Assembly: GCF_019800005.1 (NCBI RefSeq) | Contig: NZ_JABGCL010000015.1 | Coordinates: 62,001 to 126,000, forward strand | DNA: 64,000 nt | Source of the DNA: Geminicoccus harenae | GTDB taxonomy: Bacteria; Pseudomonadota; Alphaproteobacteria; Geminicoccales; Geminicoccaceae | Direction of reading: 5' to 3' | In this document: positions 48,245 to 57,514 of the stretch, one piece after another | How positions within the stretch are numbered: position 1 is the first letter of the stretch | Layout of the letters: the number at the start of each line of letters is the position of its first letter | Program-made: the position numbers and the translations under genes | Notes under the pieces: model-generated | The model's input: the letters and a program-made list of their open reading frames with translations, nothing else | Databases searched by the model: none | Told to the model about the DNA's origin: nothing

Positions 48245-49474
48245 ATGCACGGGTCCCGTCTCGACCGCCTCGGCGAATTTCCGTTCCGACGCCTCGCCGG
48301 GTTGCTCGCCGACCGGGTTCCGCCGGCGGGCCGGCCGGTCCTGGACCTCGGCATCGGCGAGCCGCAGCATCCCGTGCCGCCGATCCTGGCCGAGACGGTG
48401 GCCCGCCATGCCGCGAGCTGGAACCGCTACCCGCCGCCCACCGGCACCCCGTCCTTCCGCCAAGCCGTGGCGGGCTGGGCCTGCCGGCGCGGCGGCCTGC
48501 CCGAGGGGGCGCTCGATCCCGGCCGCCACGTCCTGCCGGTGGCCGGCACCAAGGAAGCGCTCTATCTGGCGGCCCAGCTCGCGGTGGACCGGGCCGGGCG
48601 CAGCCGGCCGGCCGTGCTGATGCCGACCCCGTTCTACGCGGTCTATTACGGTGCCGCCGCCATGGCCGGTGCCGAGCCGGTGCTGCTGCCGGCCACGGTC
48701 GCGACCGGCTTCCTGCCGGACCTGGACGCGATCCCGGCCGAGACGCTGGCGCGCACCGCGGCCTTCTACCTGTGCACGCCGGCCAATCCGCAGGGTGCGG
48801 TGGCCGACCGGGCCTATCTGGCCCGCGCCCTGGCGCTTGCCCGCCAGCACGGCTTCGCCTTGTTCCTGGACGAGTGCTATTCGGAGCTGTGGGACCGCAC
48901 ACCGCCGCCTTCCGGCCTGGACGTCGCGCTGAACGATACCGGCAGCCTGGAGCGGCTGCTCGTGTTCCAGTCGCTCAGCAAGCGCTCGAATGCGGCCGGC
49001 CTGCGCTCGGGCTTCGTCGCGGGCGACCCGGCCCTGATCCGCGCCTTTGCCAAGCTGCGCGCCTATGCGGCACCGGTCCAGCCTTTGCCGCTGATGGCGG
49101 CGGCCGAGGCCCTGTGGAACGACGAGGCCCATGTCGAGGCCAATCGCGCGCTCTACCGGCAGAAGTTCGATCTGGCCGAGCAGCGCCTGGCCGGCCGCTT
49201 CGGCTTCTTCCGCCCGCCCGCCGGCTTCTTTCTCTGGCTGGACGTGGGCGACGGCGTGGCAGCGGCCAGCCGGCTCTGGACGGAGGCCGGGCTGAAGGTA
49301 CTGCCCGGCGCCTATCTGGACGGGCCGGAGCCGATCTCGGGTGCCTATCTGCGCCTGGCCCTGGTCCACGGGCTCGACACGACCGCCGATGCGCTCGACC
49401 GTCTGGTCGCCACCCTCGCCTCCCCGGCCGCAACCGCACGGCCGGACCGTGCCGCACTTGCCAAGGGACGCTGA
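48245..49474 (+). CDS. dapC: Aminotransferase class I/II, probable succinyldiaminopimelate transaminase (DapC)
   Basis: The 409-residue PLP enzyme has LDLGIGEPQHPVPP at the N-terminus, YPPPTGTPSFRQAV, the LCTPANPQGAV segment, and PLP Lys246 in FQSLSKRSNAAGLRSGF. The N-terminal FRRLAGLLADRVPPAGR and overall pattern fit DapC, which acts in lysine and diaminopimelate synthesis; related class I aminotransferases remain possible. The start at 48245 lacks a strong site (AGGA is 13 bases upstream), so an upstream start is not excluded. It is followed by ftsK after one base. Confidence 0.85.
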   Translation: MHGSRLDRLGEFPFRRLAGLLADRVPPAGRPVLDLGIGEPQHPVPPILAETVARHAASWNRYPPPTGTPSFRQAVAGWACRRGGLPEGALDPGRHVLPVAGTKEALYLAAQLAVDRAGRSRPAVLMPTPFYAVYYGAAAMAGAEPVLLPATVATGFLPDLDAIPAETLARTAAFYLCTPANPQGAVADRAYLARALALARQHGFALFLDECYSELWDRTPPPSGLDVALNDTGSLERLLVFQSLSKRSNAAGLRSGFVAGDPALIRAFAKLRAYAAPVQPLPLMAAAEALWNDEAHVEANRALYRQKFDLAEQRLAGRFGFFRPPAGFFLWLDVGDGVAAASRLWTEAGLKVLPGAYLDGPEPISGAYLRLALVHGLDTTADALDRLVATLASPAATARPDRAALAKGR

Positions 49475-49475
49475 C

Positions 49476-52151
49476 ATGGCCGCGATGCTGGGACGGCTGG
49501 ATCAGGAACGCCCGTTCGCCAGCCTGCTCGCCACCGCGCGACGCCTGGTGCTGGGCATCTTCTGGCTGGGCTTGGCGGCACTGCTCGCCATCGCGGTCTG
49601 GGGCTTCGATCCCGCCGACCCTTCGTTCAACACCGCCACCACGGCCGCCCCGGTCAACCCGCTCGACCTGTTCGGCGCCTATACCGCCGACCTGATGCTC
49701 CAATTGTTCGGCGTGGCGATCTGGCTGCCGATCCTGGTGTTCGCCGCCTGGGGCATCCGGCTGATCGCCGACAAGCCGTTCCGCGGCGCCTGGCTGGCCG
49801 CCACCGCCCTGCCGCTGGCGCTTCTGGGCTTCTGCGCCTTTCTCGCCACCCAACCCCAGCCCGATGCGGCGAGCTGGCCGCTGCGGGTGGGGCTCGGCGG
49901 CTTCGTCGGCCGGTTCCTCTACGAGAACCTGCAGCCGGGCCTGGGCGGCGCCCTTTACGGCTGGATCGCCGTGATCGTGACGCTCGTCACGGGCCTGCTC
50001 GCCTTCGGCGTGCAGATCGTGGAGGGCGGCTGGACCCTGCTCGGGCTGGCGAGCGGCGGCCGGGCCGGCCGCAGCGCCGGCTCCACCGGTTTGCGAAACG
50101 AACCCGAGCGGCCGCGGCGCCGCGTCGCCCTGGCCGATGACGACGAGCCGGAAGGCCCCGGCATGCTGGCCCGGCTGGCGGCACCGCTGCGCCAGCAGGC
50201 CGCCGCCCTGGCTGGACGGGCCATGCAATTGTGGCGACGAAACAAACCCGAGACCGTGGTCCGCCCGCGCCGCCCGGCGGTCCGGCGGGTAGCGCCATTG
50301 CCCGACGAGCCGGAGGAGCTGGAACAGCAGCCGCCCCGGCGTCCCCGGCCCGCCCCGGCCCCGGTGCGCGAGGACCGGCAGCGGCCGGCCGTAGCCGCCC
50401 CGCCCGTCGAGGAGGAGTTCGACGCGGAGGAGTTCGACGACGCCGCGGACGACGGGTTTGAGCCGGAGCCGGCACCACCGGCCCGTGCGTTGCGACGCGA
50501 GCCGGAACGGCCGGCCACTCCCCCGGCACCGCCGCGCAGCGCGCCGCCTGCCCCGCCCCGCCCGTCCCAACCGCGGCTGCAATCCCCGGCCGACGAGGAT
50601 TTCGAGCTGCCGGACCTGGAATACCTGACCCCGCCCAGGCAGAAGCCCGGGGCCGGGATCACCCGGGAAAAGCTGCACGAGACCAGCCGCCAGCTCGAGA
50701 CCGTGCTGGACGATTTCGGCGTGCGCGGCGAGATCACGGATGCCAAGCCCGGCCCGGTGGTGACGCTCTACGAGCTGGAGCCCGCCCCCGGCACGCGCGC
50801 CGCCCGGGTGATCAGCCTCGCCGACGACATCGCGCGTAGCTTGTGCGCGTTGTCGGTGCGCGTCGCCACCGTGCCCGGGCGCAACGTGATCGGCGTCGAG
50901 CTGCCCAACGACGTGCGCGAGACCGTCTACCTGAAGGAGCTGCTGGACAGCCCGCAGTTCACCGAGACCTCGGCCCGCCTGGCCCTGGCGCTGGGCAAGG
51001 ACATCTCGGGCAAGCCGATCATGGTCGACCTGGCGCGGATGCCGCATCTTTTGATCGCGGGCACCACCGGCGCGGGCAAGTCGGTCGCGATCAACGGCAT
51101 GATCCTGTCGCTGCTCTACCGGCTGACCCCCACGCAGTGCCGGATCATCATGATCGACCCCAAGGTGATCGAGCTGTCGGTCTACGACCACATCCCGCAT
51201 CTCCTGGCCCCGGTCGTGACCGAGCCCGGCAAGGCGGTGGTGGCGCTGAAATGGGTCGTCCGGCAGATGGACGAGCGCTACCGGCTGATGTCGCACCTGG
51301 GCGTGCGCGACATCTTCGCCTTCAACCGCCGGATCGAGGCGGCCAAGGCGCAGGGCGAGCAGCTCAGCCGCCGGGTGCGCACCGGCTTCGACCCGAACAC
51401 CGGCTCGCCGGTGTTCGAGGACCAGCCGATCGAGATGAAGGCGCTGCCGCTGATCGTGGTGATCGTCGACGAGGTCGCCGACCTGATGCTCACCGCCGGC
51501 AAGGAGATCGAGAACGCGATCCAGCGCCTCTCGCAAAAGGCCCGTGCCGCCGGCATCCACCTGATCGTCGCCACCCAGCGCCCCTCGGTCGACGTGCTCA
51601 CCGGCGTGATCAAGGCCAACCTGCCGTCCCGGATCAGCTTCCGGGTGTCCTCCAAGATCGACAGCCGCACCATCCTGGGCGAGCCGGGGGCCGAGCAACT
51701 GCTCGGCCAGGGCGACATGCTGTTCATGATGCCGGGCGACCGGATCATGCGCATCCACGGCCCCCTGGTGACCGACGACGACGTGGCCCGGGTGGTGAAG
51801 CATCTGAAGACCCAGGGCGAGCCCGACTATGTCGATGCGGTCACCGACGAGGCCGGCGGCGACGAGGCGGGCGGTGCCGGCGGCGATGGTGCCGGCCCGG
51901 GCGCCATGTTCGGCGGTGGCGAGGCCGGCGGCGATGCGATGTATCAGGAAGCGGTGAAGGTCGTTGCCCGGGACGGCAAGGCCTCCACATCTTACCTGCA
52001 GCGCAAGCTGAACATCGGCTACAACACGGCGGCCAAGCTGATCGAGCGGATGGAGCAGGATCGCCTGATCAGTCCGGCCGACCATGTCGGGCGCCGCCAG
52101 GTCTTGATGGGGCGCGGCGGGGTGGATGGTGACGAGCCGACCGACTTCTGA
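49476..52151 (+). CDS. ftsK: DNA translocase FtsK
   Basis: The 891-residue protein has several N-terminal membrane segments (residues 20-190), a Pro/Arg/Glu-rich linker (200-370) and a motor domain with Walker A GTTGAGKS (529-536) and Walker B VVIVDEVADLM. The C-terminal gamma winged helix (YQEAVKVVARDGKASTSYLQ) contacts KOPS-like sequences. FtsK couples septum closure to chromosome segregation. AGGGA lies just before the ATG at 49476. The order aminotransferase-ftsK-lolA is usual for alphaproteobacteria. Confidence 0.96.
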   Translation: MAAMLGRLDQERPFASLLATARRLVLGIFWLGLAALLAIAVWGFDPADPSFNTATTAAPVNPLDLFGAYTADLMLQLFGVAIWLPILVFAAWGIRLIADKPFRGAWLAATALPLALLGFCAFLATQPQPDAASWPLRVGLGGFVGRFLYENLQPGLGGALYGWIAVIVTLVTGLLAFGVQIVEGGWTLLGLASGGRAGRSAGSTGLRNEPERPRRRVALADDDEPEGPGMLARLAAPLRQQAAALAGRAMQLWRRNKPETVVRPRRPAVRRVAPLPDEPEELEQQPPRRPRPAPAPVREDRQRPAVAAPPVEEEFDAEEFDDAADDGFEPEPAPPARALRREPERPATPPAPPRSAPPAPPRPSQPRLQSPADEDFELPDLEYLTPPRQKPGAGITREKLHETSRQLETVLDDFGVRGEITDAKPGPVVTLYELEPAPGTRAARVISLADDIARSLCALSVRVATVPGRNVIGVELPNDVRETVYLKELLDSPQFTETSARLALALGKDISGKPIMVDLARMPHLLIAGTTGAGKSVAINGMILSLLYRLTPTQCRIIMIDPKVIELSVYDHIPHLLAPVVTEPGKAVVALKWVVRQMDERYRLMSHLGVRDIFAFNRRIEAAKAQGEQLSRRVRTGFDPNTGSPVFEDQPIEMKALPLIVVIVDEVADLMLTAGKEIENAIQRLSQKARAAGIHLIVATQRPSVDVLTGVIKANLPSRISFRVSSKIDSRTILGEPGAEQLLGQGDMLFMMPGDRIMRIHGPLVTDDDVARVVKHLKTQGEPDYVDAVTDEAGGDEAGGAGGDGAGPGAMFGGGEAGGDAMYQEAVKVVARDGKASTSYLQRKLNIGYNTAAKLIERMEQDRLISPADHVGRRQVLMGRGGVDGDEPTDF

Positions 52152-52175
52152 CCGGCCCTCGCGGAAGGACGAAAC

Positions 52176-52802
52176 TTGACCTCACGCCGTCTGCTTCTTT
52201 CGACGCTGCTGGTGGGCGCCACCCTCCCCGGCCTGGCGAGGGCCGCCCTGTCCAGCCGGCAGCAGGCCCTAGTCGACCGCGTCACCGAGTGGATGCAGGG
52301 CCTGGAGACGCTCACCGCCACCTTCGTGCAGGTGGCACCCGACGGCGCGCTCAGCACTGGCCGGCTCTGGATCAAGCGGCCTGGCCAGATGCGGATGCAG
52401 TACGACCCGCCGGCCCAGATCCTGCTGGTCACCACCGACTGGCGGCTGGTCTTCTATGACGCCAAGACCAAGCAGGTGAACTACATCCCCGTCGCCCAGA
52501 CCCCGATCGGCTTCCTCCTCTCGGAGAACCCGAATTTCGGCCAGGAGGTGCTGGTCCGCGACGTGGCGGCCGCCGGCGGCGAGATCGTGATCGAGGCGTT
52601 CCGCAAGGGTGCCGAGGACCAGGGCTCGGTGCAGCTCGTGTTCGCCGAAAAGCCGGTAGAGCTGCGCCGCTGGACGGTCCTGGACCCGGGCGGCACCCGC
52701 ACCGTGGTCACCCTGTCCGACGTCCAGATCAACCAGCGCATCGATCCGGACCGGTTCGTCTGGCGCGACCCCCAGATGTTCGGCTATCCGGAACTCGACT
52801 GA
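52176..52802 (+). CDS. lolA: Outer-membrane lipoprotein carrier protein LolA
   Basis: The 208-residue protein has a signal peptide (MTSRRLLLSTLLVGATLPGLA) and a LolA/LolB-type fold with LETLTATFVQVAPDGALSTGRLWIKRPGQMRMQYDPP and LDPGGTRTVVTLSDVQIN (motifs quoted in part). It ferries lipoproteins such as Pal across the periplasm. The start is TTG at 52176: GGAAGGA lies 6 bases upstream and the signal peptide begins there. It lies 24 bases after ftsK. Confidence 0.93.
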   Translation: MTSRRLLLSTLLVGATLPGLARAALSSRQQALVDRVTEWMQGLETLTATFVQVAPDGALSTGRLWIKRPGQMRMQYDPPAQILLVTTDWRLVFYDAKTKQVNYIPVAQTPIGFLLSENPNFGQEVLVRDVAAAGGEIVIEAFRKGAEDQGSVQLVFAEKPVELRRWTVLDPGGTRTVVTLSDVQINQRIDPDRFVWRDPQMFGYPELD

Positions 52803-52854
52803 TCGGACCTGACCTGACCGCCGCCGCTTCCTGGCGGCTGCGGAGAATGACCTC

Positions 52855-53307
52855 GTGAGCGAACTGGTGCTTCTGGCCGGGCTGTTTCTCAGCGCCTTCA
52901 CCTCGGCCACCATCCTGCCCGGCAGCTCGGAGGTCGTGATGCTGGGCCTGATGACCCAGGGCATCGGCCTCTGGGCGATCTGGACCGTGGCCACGATCGG
53001 CAACATCGCGGGCTCCGTGGTCTCCTGGTGGATGGGCACCGCCATCCTGCGCTTCCAGGATCGCAAATGGTTCCCGGTGGGCCCGGAGAAGCTGGCGAAG
53101 GCCCAGGGCTGGTTCAACAAATGGGGCAAGCCTGCCCTGCTCCTGACCTGGCTGCCCGGTGTCGGCGACGCGCTCTCGATCGCGGCCGGCACGCTGCGGG
53201 TCCATCTCGTCCCCTTCATCATCCTGGTCGGGATCGCCAAGGGCCTGCGCTATGCGATGGTGCTGGGCGGCGGCGACTTCCTGGGCGTGGACGAGCTCTT
53301 CAACTGA
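52855..53307 (+). CDS. YqaA/DedA-like membrane protein
   Basis: The 150-residue protein has several hydrophobic segments (LVLLAGLFLSAFTSATILPG, AIWTVATIGNIAGSVVSWWM) and the family motif FNKWGKPALLLTWLPGVGDALSIAAG, as in YqaA, a short relative of the DedA (SNARE-associated) family linked to lipid transport. The GTG at 52855 is used, with GGAG about ten bases upstream. It follows lolA by 52 bases in the same direction. Function not established. Confidence 0.88.
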   Translation: MSELVLLAGLFLSAFTSATILPGSSEVVMLGLMTQGIGLWAIWTVATIGNIAGSVVSWWMGTAILRFQDRKWFPVGPEKLAKAQGWFNKWGKPALLLTWLPGVGDALSIAAGTLRVHLVPFIILVGIAKGLRYAMVLGGGDFLGVDELFN

Positions 53308-53353
53308 GCCCTGCGGCGTGGCATCTCGCCCGCCGGATCCCTGGAGGCGCTTC

Positions 53354-53956
53354 ATGCAGTTGATCACCCTCGGCCTGAGCCCGTTCGGCCGCAAGGCCCA
53401 CATCGTCGCCCTGGAAAAGGGGCTGGACCTCGCCATCACCGCGCCCACCGTGCCGACGGCCCTGTTCCAGGACCCGCTGGTGGTGGCGAAGAACCCGCTG
53501 GCCAAGGTGCCGACCCTGCTGCTGGACGACGGCACCGCCATCTACGACAGCCCGGTGATCTGCGCCTATCTGGACAGTCTGGGCCAGGGCCCGAGCCTGG
53601 TCCCGGACGGTGCCGAGCGTTTCGGCGTGCTCACCCGGGCAGCGCTGGCCGACGGGATGATGACGGCGGCGGTGGCAGCCCGCCAGGAAAGTATCCGCCC
53701 GGACGGCGAGCGCTCCCAGGCCTTCATCGACAAGCAGCGCGACCTGAACCTGCGCGCCGTGGCCGCGGCCGAGGCGGACCTCGCTTCGTTCGGCAGCGGC
53801 GCCCGGCTGGATGCGATCGCACTCGCCGTGGCGCTCACCTATCTGGACATTCGCCACCCCGGCATCACCTGGCGCGACGGGGCGCCGAAGCTCGCTGCCT
53901 GGCATGAGGAGATGGAGCGTCGGCCGAGCTTCGTCGCGACCAGGCCCGCCGGCTGA
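53354..53956 (+). CDS. Glutathione S-transferase
   Basis: A 200-residue GST: thioredoxin-like N-terminal domain starting MQLITLGLSPFGRKAHIVAL, with KVPTLLLDDGTAIYDSPVICAYL holding the glutathione-binding Ser after the cis-Pro, then a helical C-terminal domain (DAIALAVALTYLDIRHPG). GGAGG lies 7 bases before the ATG at 53354. It probably detoxifies electrophiles with glutathione; the substrate is unknown. It is convergent with the transporter gene, 5 bases from its stop. Confidence 0.92.
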   Translation: MQLITLGLSPFGRKAHIVALEKGLDLAITAPTVPTALFQDPLVVAKNPLAKVPTLLLDDGTAIYDSPVICAYLDSLGQGPSLVPDGAERFGVLTRAALADGMMTAAVAARQESIRPDGERSQAFIDKQRDLNLRAVAAAEADLASFGSGARLDAIALAVALTYLDIRHPGITWRDGAPKLAAWHEEMERRPSFVATRPAG

Positions 53957-53961
53957 ACTCG

Positions 53962-54852
53962 TCAGGCCCTCGGGCGGCGCAAGAGGTCGCCCGAGGCCAG
54001 GAGCGAGCCGCCCACGATCAGCACCGCGGCGAGCAGCAGCCGCCAGGACGGCTGGGCCCTGCCCATGAGCAGGAGCAGGAGCGTGCCGATCAGCGGCCCG
54101 GCATAGGCGGCTGCCCCCAGGATCCGGATGTCGCCGGTCTTGGTGCCGCGGTCCCAGAGCAGGAAGGCCAGGCCCACCGGCCCCAGCCCCAGCAGGAGCA
54201 GGGCCGGCCAGCCCCAGCCCGCCGGCAGGGCGGGCGGCTCGACCAGCAGCCCGGTGGCCAGCGAGAGCAGGGCCGTGACCAGGCAGAAGCCCACCACCGC
54301 CTCGGACGGGGTGCCGGCGGCAAAGCGCCGGTTCAGGATCGAGTAGCCGGACCAGATCAGTGCGGCTGCCCCGGCACAGGCCCAGCCGCCCAGGCTGCCC
54401 CCTCCCCCCAGTTCGCCCCGCCCCAGCACGATCAGGCTGGTGCCGGCCAGGCCCAGCAACGCGCCCACCAGGTGGCGCGGCAGGAGCCGCTCGCCCGGCA
54501 GCAGGGCCGAGAACAGCACGATCAGGAGCGGCCAGAGATTGATCACCAGCAGCGCGTCGACCGGCGGGAGCAGTTGCAGCGCGCTGAAATAGACCGCGTG
54601 GTAGCCGAAGAAGCCGCCCACCCCGATCGCCCAGGCGACCGGGCTCGCGCGAAAGCCCGCGGCGAGCGGCCGGCCGCGCAGCGGCAGGGCCAGGAGCAGG
54701 AACAGCCCGCCGATCAGGAAGGCGGCTCCGGTCAGGAGGAAGGGCGGCACCCCGCCCACCGCCACGCCCAGGGGCGCCAGTGTCGCCCAGAGCAGGATGG
54801 CGCCCAGGCCGACCAGCGTGCCGGCCCGGCGGCTCGCCGCTCCGTCCGCCAC
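53962..54852 (-). CDS. DMT/EamA family transporter
   Basis: About 296 residues with ten hydrophobic segments in two EamA repeats (for example VGLGAILLWATLAPLGVAVG and AGAAALIWSGYSILNRRF). Drug/metabolite transporters of this type export amino acids or other metabolites; the substrate is unknown. The start is uncertain: I use the GTG at 54852, just before the first membrane segment. An ATG at 54951 would overlap the YciI gene by 28 bases and adds residues with no family match. It is convergent with the GST gene. Confidence 0.82.
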   Translation of the reverse strand: MADGAASRRAGTLVGLGAILLWATLAPLGVAVGGVPPFLLTGAAFLIGGLFLLLALPLRGRPLAAGFRASPVAWAIGVGGFFGYHAVYFSALQLLPPVDALLVINLWPLLIVLFSALLPGERLLPRHLVGALLGLAGTSLIVLGRGELGGGGSLGGWACAGAAALIWSGYSILNRRFAAGTPSEAVVGFCLVTALLSLATGLLVEPPALPAGWGWPALLLLGLGPVGLAFLLWDRGTKTGDIRILGAAAYAGPLIGTLLLLLMGRAQPSWRLLLAAVLIVGGSLLASGDLLRRPRA

Positions 54853-54922
54853 CGTGTCGGGGTGACGGCCGGGCCCGGCCGTGCCAATGGTCCGCGGGCA
54901 AGGACCCGTCTCGGAGATCGAC

Positions 54923-55210
54923 ATGCTCTTCATCATCCGCGCCGAAGACAAGCCGGGCGCCCTGTCCCGCCGGCTCGAGATCCGGCCGACGCATCTGGCC
55001 TATCTGCAGGGCAAGCAGGACATGATCAAGGTCGGCGGCGCCATCCTGGACGAGAAGGGCGACCCGATCGGCAGCATGTTGGTGATCGAGGCGCCCGACC
55101 GGGCCGCAGCCGAAGCGTTCGCCAAGGACGATCCGTTCACCAAGGAAGGCGTGTTCGCCTCGTTCACCGTGACACCCTACCGGCCGGCGGTGGGCGACTG
55201 GATCGGCTGA
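54923..55210 (+). CDS. YciI family protein
   Basis: A 95-residue ferredoxin-like-fold protein: MLFIIRAEDKPGALSRRLEI, RPTHLAYLQGKQDMIKVGGA with the active-site His of the family, and EAFAKDDPFTKEGVFASFTV. YciI-like proteins resemble muconolactone isomerase, and some are dehydrochlorinases; most are of unknown activity. GGAG lies 7 bases before the ATG. The EVE gene follows after 8 bases, a pairing common in alphaproteobacteria. Confidence 0.93.
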   Translation: MLFIIRAEDKPGALSRRLEIRPTHLAYLQGKQDMIKVGGAILDEKGDPIGSMLVIEAPDRAAAEAFAKDDPFTKEGVFASFTVTPYRPAVGDWIG

Positions 55211-55218
55211 GCCCGTCC

Positions 55219-55620
55219 ATGGCGCACTGGCTGATGAAGACCGAGCCCGGGGACTATAGCTGGGACCGGCTGGTCGCGGACGGCGAGACCGAGTGGGGCG
55301 GCGTGCGCAACCACCAGGCCGCCCGCAACATGCGCAGCATGGCATTGGGCGAGGAAGTGTTCTTCTACCGTTCGGTGGTGCAGCCGGCCGTGCTCGGCAT
55401 CATGACCGTGTCCCGCACCTGGTATCCCGACCCGGACCACCCGCTCTGGTGCCTGGTCCGCGTCAAGCCGCTGCGCCCGCTGGCCAGGGAGGTGCCGCTG
55501 GCCGCGATCAAGGCGGAGCCGGCCCTGGCCGGCATCGCACTGATCCGGCAGTCGCGGCTCTCGGTGATGCCGGTCGAGGACAGCCACTGGCAGAAGATCC
55601 TGGAGCTGGGCGGCGGCTGA
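55219..55620 (+). CDS. EVE domain-containing protein
   Basis: The 133 residues form one EVE domain: MAHWLMKTEPGDYSWDRLVA, WGGVRNHQAARNMRSMALGE, YRSVVQPAVLGIMTVSRTWY and a C-terminal LIRQSRLSVMPV. EVE domains resemble PUA and YTH folds and bind modified bases in RNA or DNA. The aromatic residues that frame the pocket (Trp and Tyr positions) are present. It shares a transcript with the YciI gene; function in the cell is unknown. Confidence 0.93.
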   Translation: MAHWLMKTEPGDYSWDRLVADGETEWGGVRNHQAARNMRSMALGEEVFFYRSVVQPAVLGIMTVSRTWYPDPDHPLWCLVRVKPLRPLAREVPLAAIKAEPALAGIALIRQSRLSVMPVEDSHWQKILELGGG

Positions 55621-55770
55621 CCGGAAGCCGCCGCGGCACCGGCATGGATTGATCCCGCCCCTGCCAGCGCCCACCATCTACCCGGATCACCCGGATCTCG
55701 CTCGGCGTGTCTCGCTGGCGCCCTGGCGGCGATCCGGCCGATCCCCGCCCACGGGATGAAGGAGCCGGTG

Positions 55771-56394
55771 ATGAACGAGGATCTGCTGACCCTGATCGAC
55801 CGTGCCCGCACCGCCGGGGGCTATCTGAGCGTGCGCGACACCGTCCGGCTGATCGAGGGCGGCAACATCGTCCCCGACCCCTTCTCGGTGCTGATCTCCC
55901 GCTTCGTCACGATCGGCACCGGCAACCTGTTCCACCCCTCGGTGGTGCTGGAAGCCAGGGCCGGGGCACCACTCACCATCGGTGACCGCAACCGGTTCTG
56001 CACGGGCACGGTGATCATCGCGGCCACCGGCCCGATCCGGATCGGCCATGGCAACCAGTTCGGCGAGGGCGGCTTCGTGGCGCGCACCAACCGGCCGGAC
56101 GCCGAGATCCGGATCGGCGATGGCGGGCGCTATGTCGGCGGGGTCGCGGTGTTCGGCCTGAGCCGGCTGGGCTCCGGCAGCCAGGTGCTGGGCGGCATCA
56201 CCGTGGATGGCTGCGAGCTGGGCGACGGGCGGTCCTTCGCCGAGCCCGACCCGGACCTGCGCGGCGGCGTGCTCAAGGGCCAGGGCACCGCCCGCGACCT
56301 GCGCGTTGCCGCCGGTGAGGTGGTCGTGGGCGAAGGCAGCTTCCTCCAGGAGAAGCTGCAGCGGCAGACCGACTTCCACCCCAGGCCCGACTAG
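55771..56394 (+). CDS. Left-handed beta-helix (dynactin p25-like/acyltransferase-fold) protein
   Basis: The 207-residue protein is built of short repeats such as ARAGAPLTIGDRNRFCTGTV, ATGPIRIGHGNQFGEGG and RIGDGGRYVGG, typical of the left-handed parallel beta-helix hexapeptide family seen in dynactin p25/p27 and some transferases. No catalytic His is evident. AAGGAG lies 6 bases before the ATG at 55771. It follows the EVE gene by 150 empty bases and is convergent with folP. Function unknown. Confidence 0.75.
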   Translation: MNEDLLTLIDRARTAGGYLSVRDTVRLIEGGNIVPDPFSVLISRFVTIGTGNLFHPSVVLEARAGAPLTIGDRNRFCTGTVIIAATGPIRIGHGNQFGEGGFVARTNRPDAEIRIGDGGRYVGGVAVFGLSRLGSGSQVLGGITVDGCELGDGRSFAEPDPDLRGGVLKGQGTARDLRVAAGEVVVGEGSFLQEKLQRQTDFHPRPD

Positions 56395-56417
56395 TACCGC
56401 ACCCCCGACCTTTCCGA

Positions 56418-57449
56418 TCAGGCTGCCGTATCGACCGCCTCCGCCAGGGCCAGGGCCTGGCGGGTCTCGGCCACGTCATGCACCCGCACGATGCTGGCCC
56501 CGCGCGCCACGCCGGCCTGCGCCAATGCCAGCGAGCCCGGCAGGCGGTCGGCCGGCGGCAGGTCCTTCTGGGCGCTGACCTTGGCGATCATGCTCTTGCG
56601 CGAGGCACCCAGCAGGACCGGGCAGCCCAGCGTGCGCAGCAAGGCCAGGTGCTGGAGCACGTCCAGGCTGTGGGCGGCGAGCTTGCCGAAGCCCAGGCCC
56701 GGGTCGAGGATGATCCGCGCCTTGGCTATGCCCGCGTCCAGGCAGGCCGCCACCCGCTCGGCCAGATGGTCGAACACGTCGAGGCAGGCGCGCCGGTAGC
56801 GCGGGTCGACCTGCATGGTCTGGGGCTCGCCCTGGCTGTGCATCAGCACGACCGGGCAGCCCGCATCGGCCACCACCCGCATCGCGTCGGGATCGTGGCG
56901 CAGCGCCGTCACGTCGTTGACGATCGCAGCACCGGCGGCGAGCGCCGCCGCCATGGTGGCCGCGTTGCGCGTGTCGATCGAGACGGTCAACCCGCGATCG
57001 GCCAGGGCCTTCACCACGCCCACGACCCGCCGGATCTCCTCCTCGACCGGCACGGGCAGGGATCCGGGCCGGGTGCTCTCGCCGCCCACGTCCAGCATGT
57101 CCGCCCCGGCCTCGGCGAGGCTCAGCCCGTGGGCGATCGCCTGCTCCTCGTCGAACCACCGCCCGCCATCGGAGAAACTGTCCGGCGTGACGTTGACGAT
57201 CCCCATGATGCGCAAGGGCCCGACCGGTGCCGCCAGGCCCACCAGCGCCGGGGCCAGCTCTGCACGGCCATGCAGGGCCGGGGCCGCCACCAGTTGCTCC
57301 GTCACCGCGTCCCCGTCGCGCCGGAACAGGCGGGCATGGAGGAAAGCCCGGTCGGCGCCGAACGGCAGCCCGCTGCCCTCGGCGATGGCAGCGGCCGCGG
57401 CCGGCCCCGACAGGAGGCAGAGCGGCTCCAGATAGGTTCGAGCGGTCAT
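56418..57449 (-). CDS. folP: Dihydropteroate synthase FolP
   Basis: The 343-residue enzyme joins para-aminobenzoate to hydroxymethyl-dihydropterin pyrophosphate in folate synthesis. The core motifs are IVNVTPDSFSDGG, DVGGESTRPGS and LDPGLGFGK. About 80 residues precede the TIM barrel (MTARTYLEPLCLL...), an N-terminal extension also seen in other alphaproteobacterial FolP proteins. Its place downstream of ftsH is the usual order. A GC hairpin sits between ftsH and folP. Confidence 0.95.
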   Translation of the reverse strand: MTARTYLEPLCLLSGPAAAAAIAEGSGLPFGADRAFLHARLFRRDGDAVTEQLVAAPALHGRAELAPALVGLAAPVGPLRIMGIVNVTPDSFSDGGRWFDEEQAIAHGLSLAEAGADMLDVGGESTRPGSLPVPVEEEIRRVVGVVKALADRGLTVSIDTRNAATMAAALAAGAAIVNDVTALRHDPDAMRVVADAGCPVVLMHSQGEPQTMQVDPRYRRACLDVFDHLAERVAACLDAGIAKARIILDPGLGFGKLAAHSLDVLQHLALLRTLGCPVLLGASRKSMIAKVSAQKDLPPADRLPGSLALAQAGVARGASIVRVHDVAETRQALALAEAVDTAA

Positions 57450-57460
57450 CCCATATGCAA

Positions 57461-57482
57461 AGGGAGCCGTCGCCGGCTCCCT
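57461..57482 (-). terminator. Hairpin between ftsH and folP
   Basis: A 9-bp stem AGGGAGCCG/CGGCTCCCT (arms 57461-57469 and 57474-57482) with a 4-base loop TCGC. On the minus strand it is followed by TTGCATATGG, a weak T-run. It could be a partial terminator or an attenuator before folP. Confidence 0.5.
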
Positions 57483-57514
57483 CTGTCCCCTTGAGTGGTA
57501 GCTGTCCGGCTGGC

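Noticed and set aside
45722..49474. A 1250-codon open frame on the plus strand
   Set aside because: Only its last third is the aminotransferase (48245-49474). The rest is antisense to the BrnTA and antiporter genes and has Arg/Gln/His-rich, non-family sequence, typical of high-GC shadow frames.
48975..52085. A 1036-codon minus-strand open frame over ftsK
   Set aside because: Antisense to ftsK and the end of dapC; composition is an artefact of GC-rich codons.
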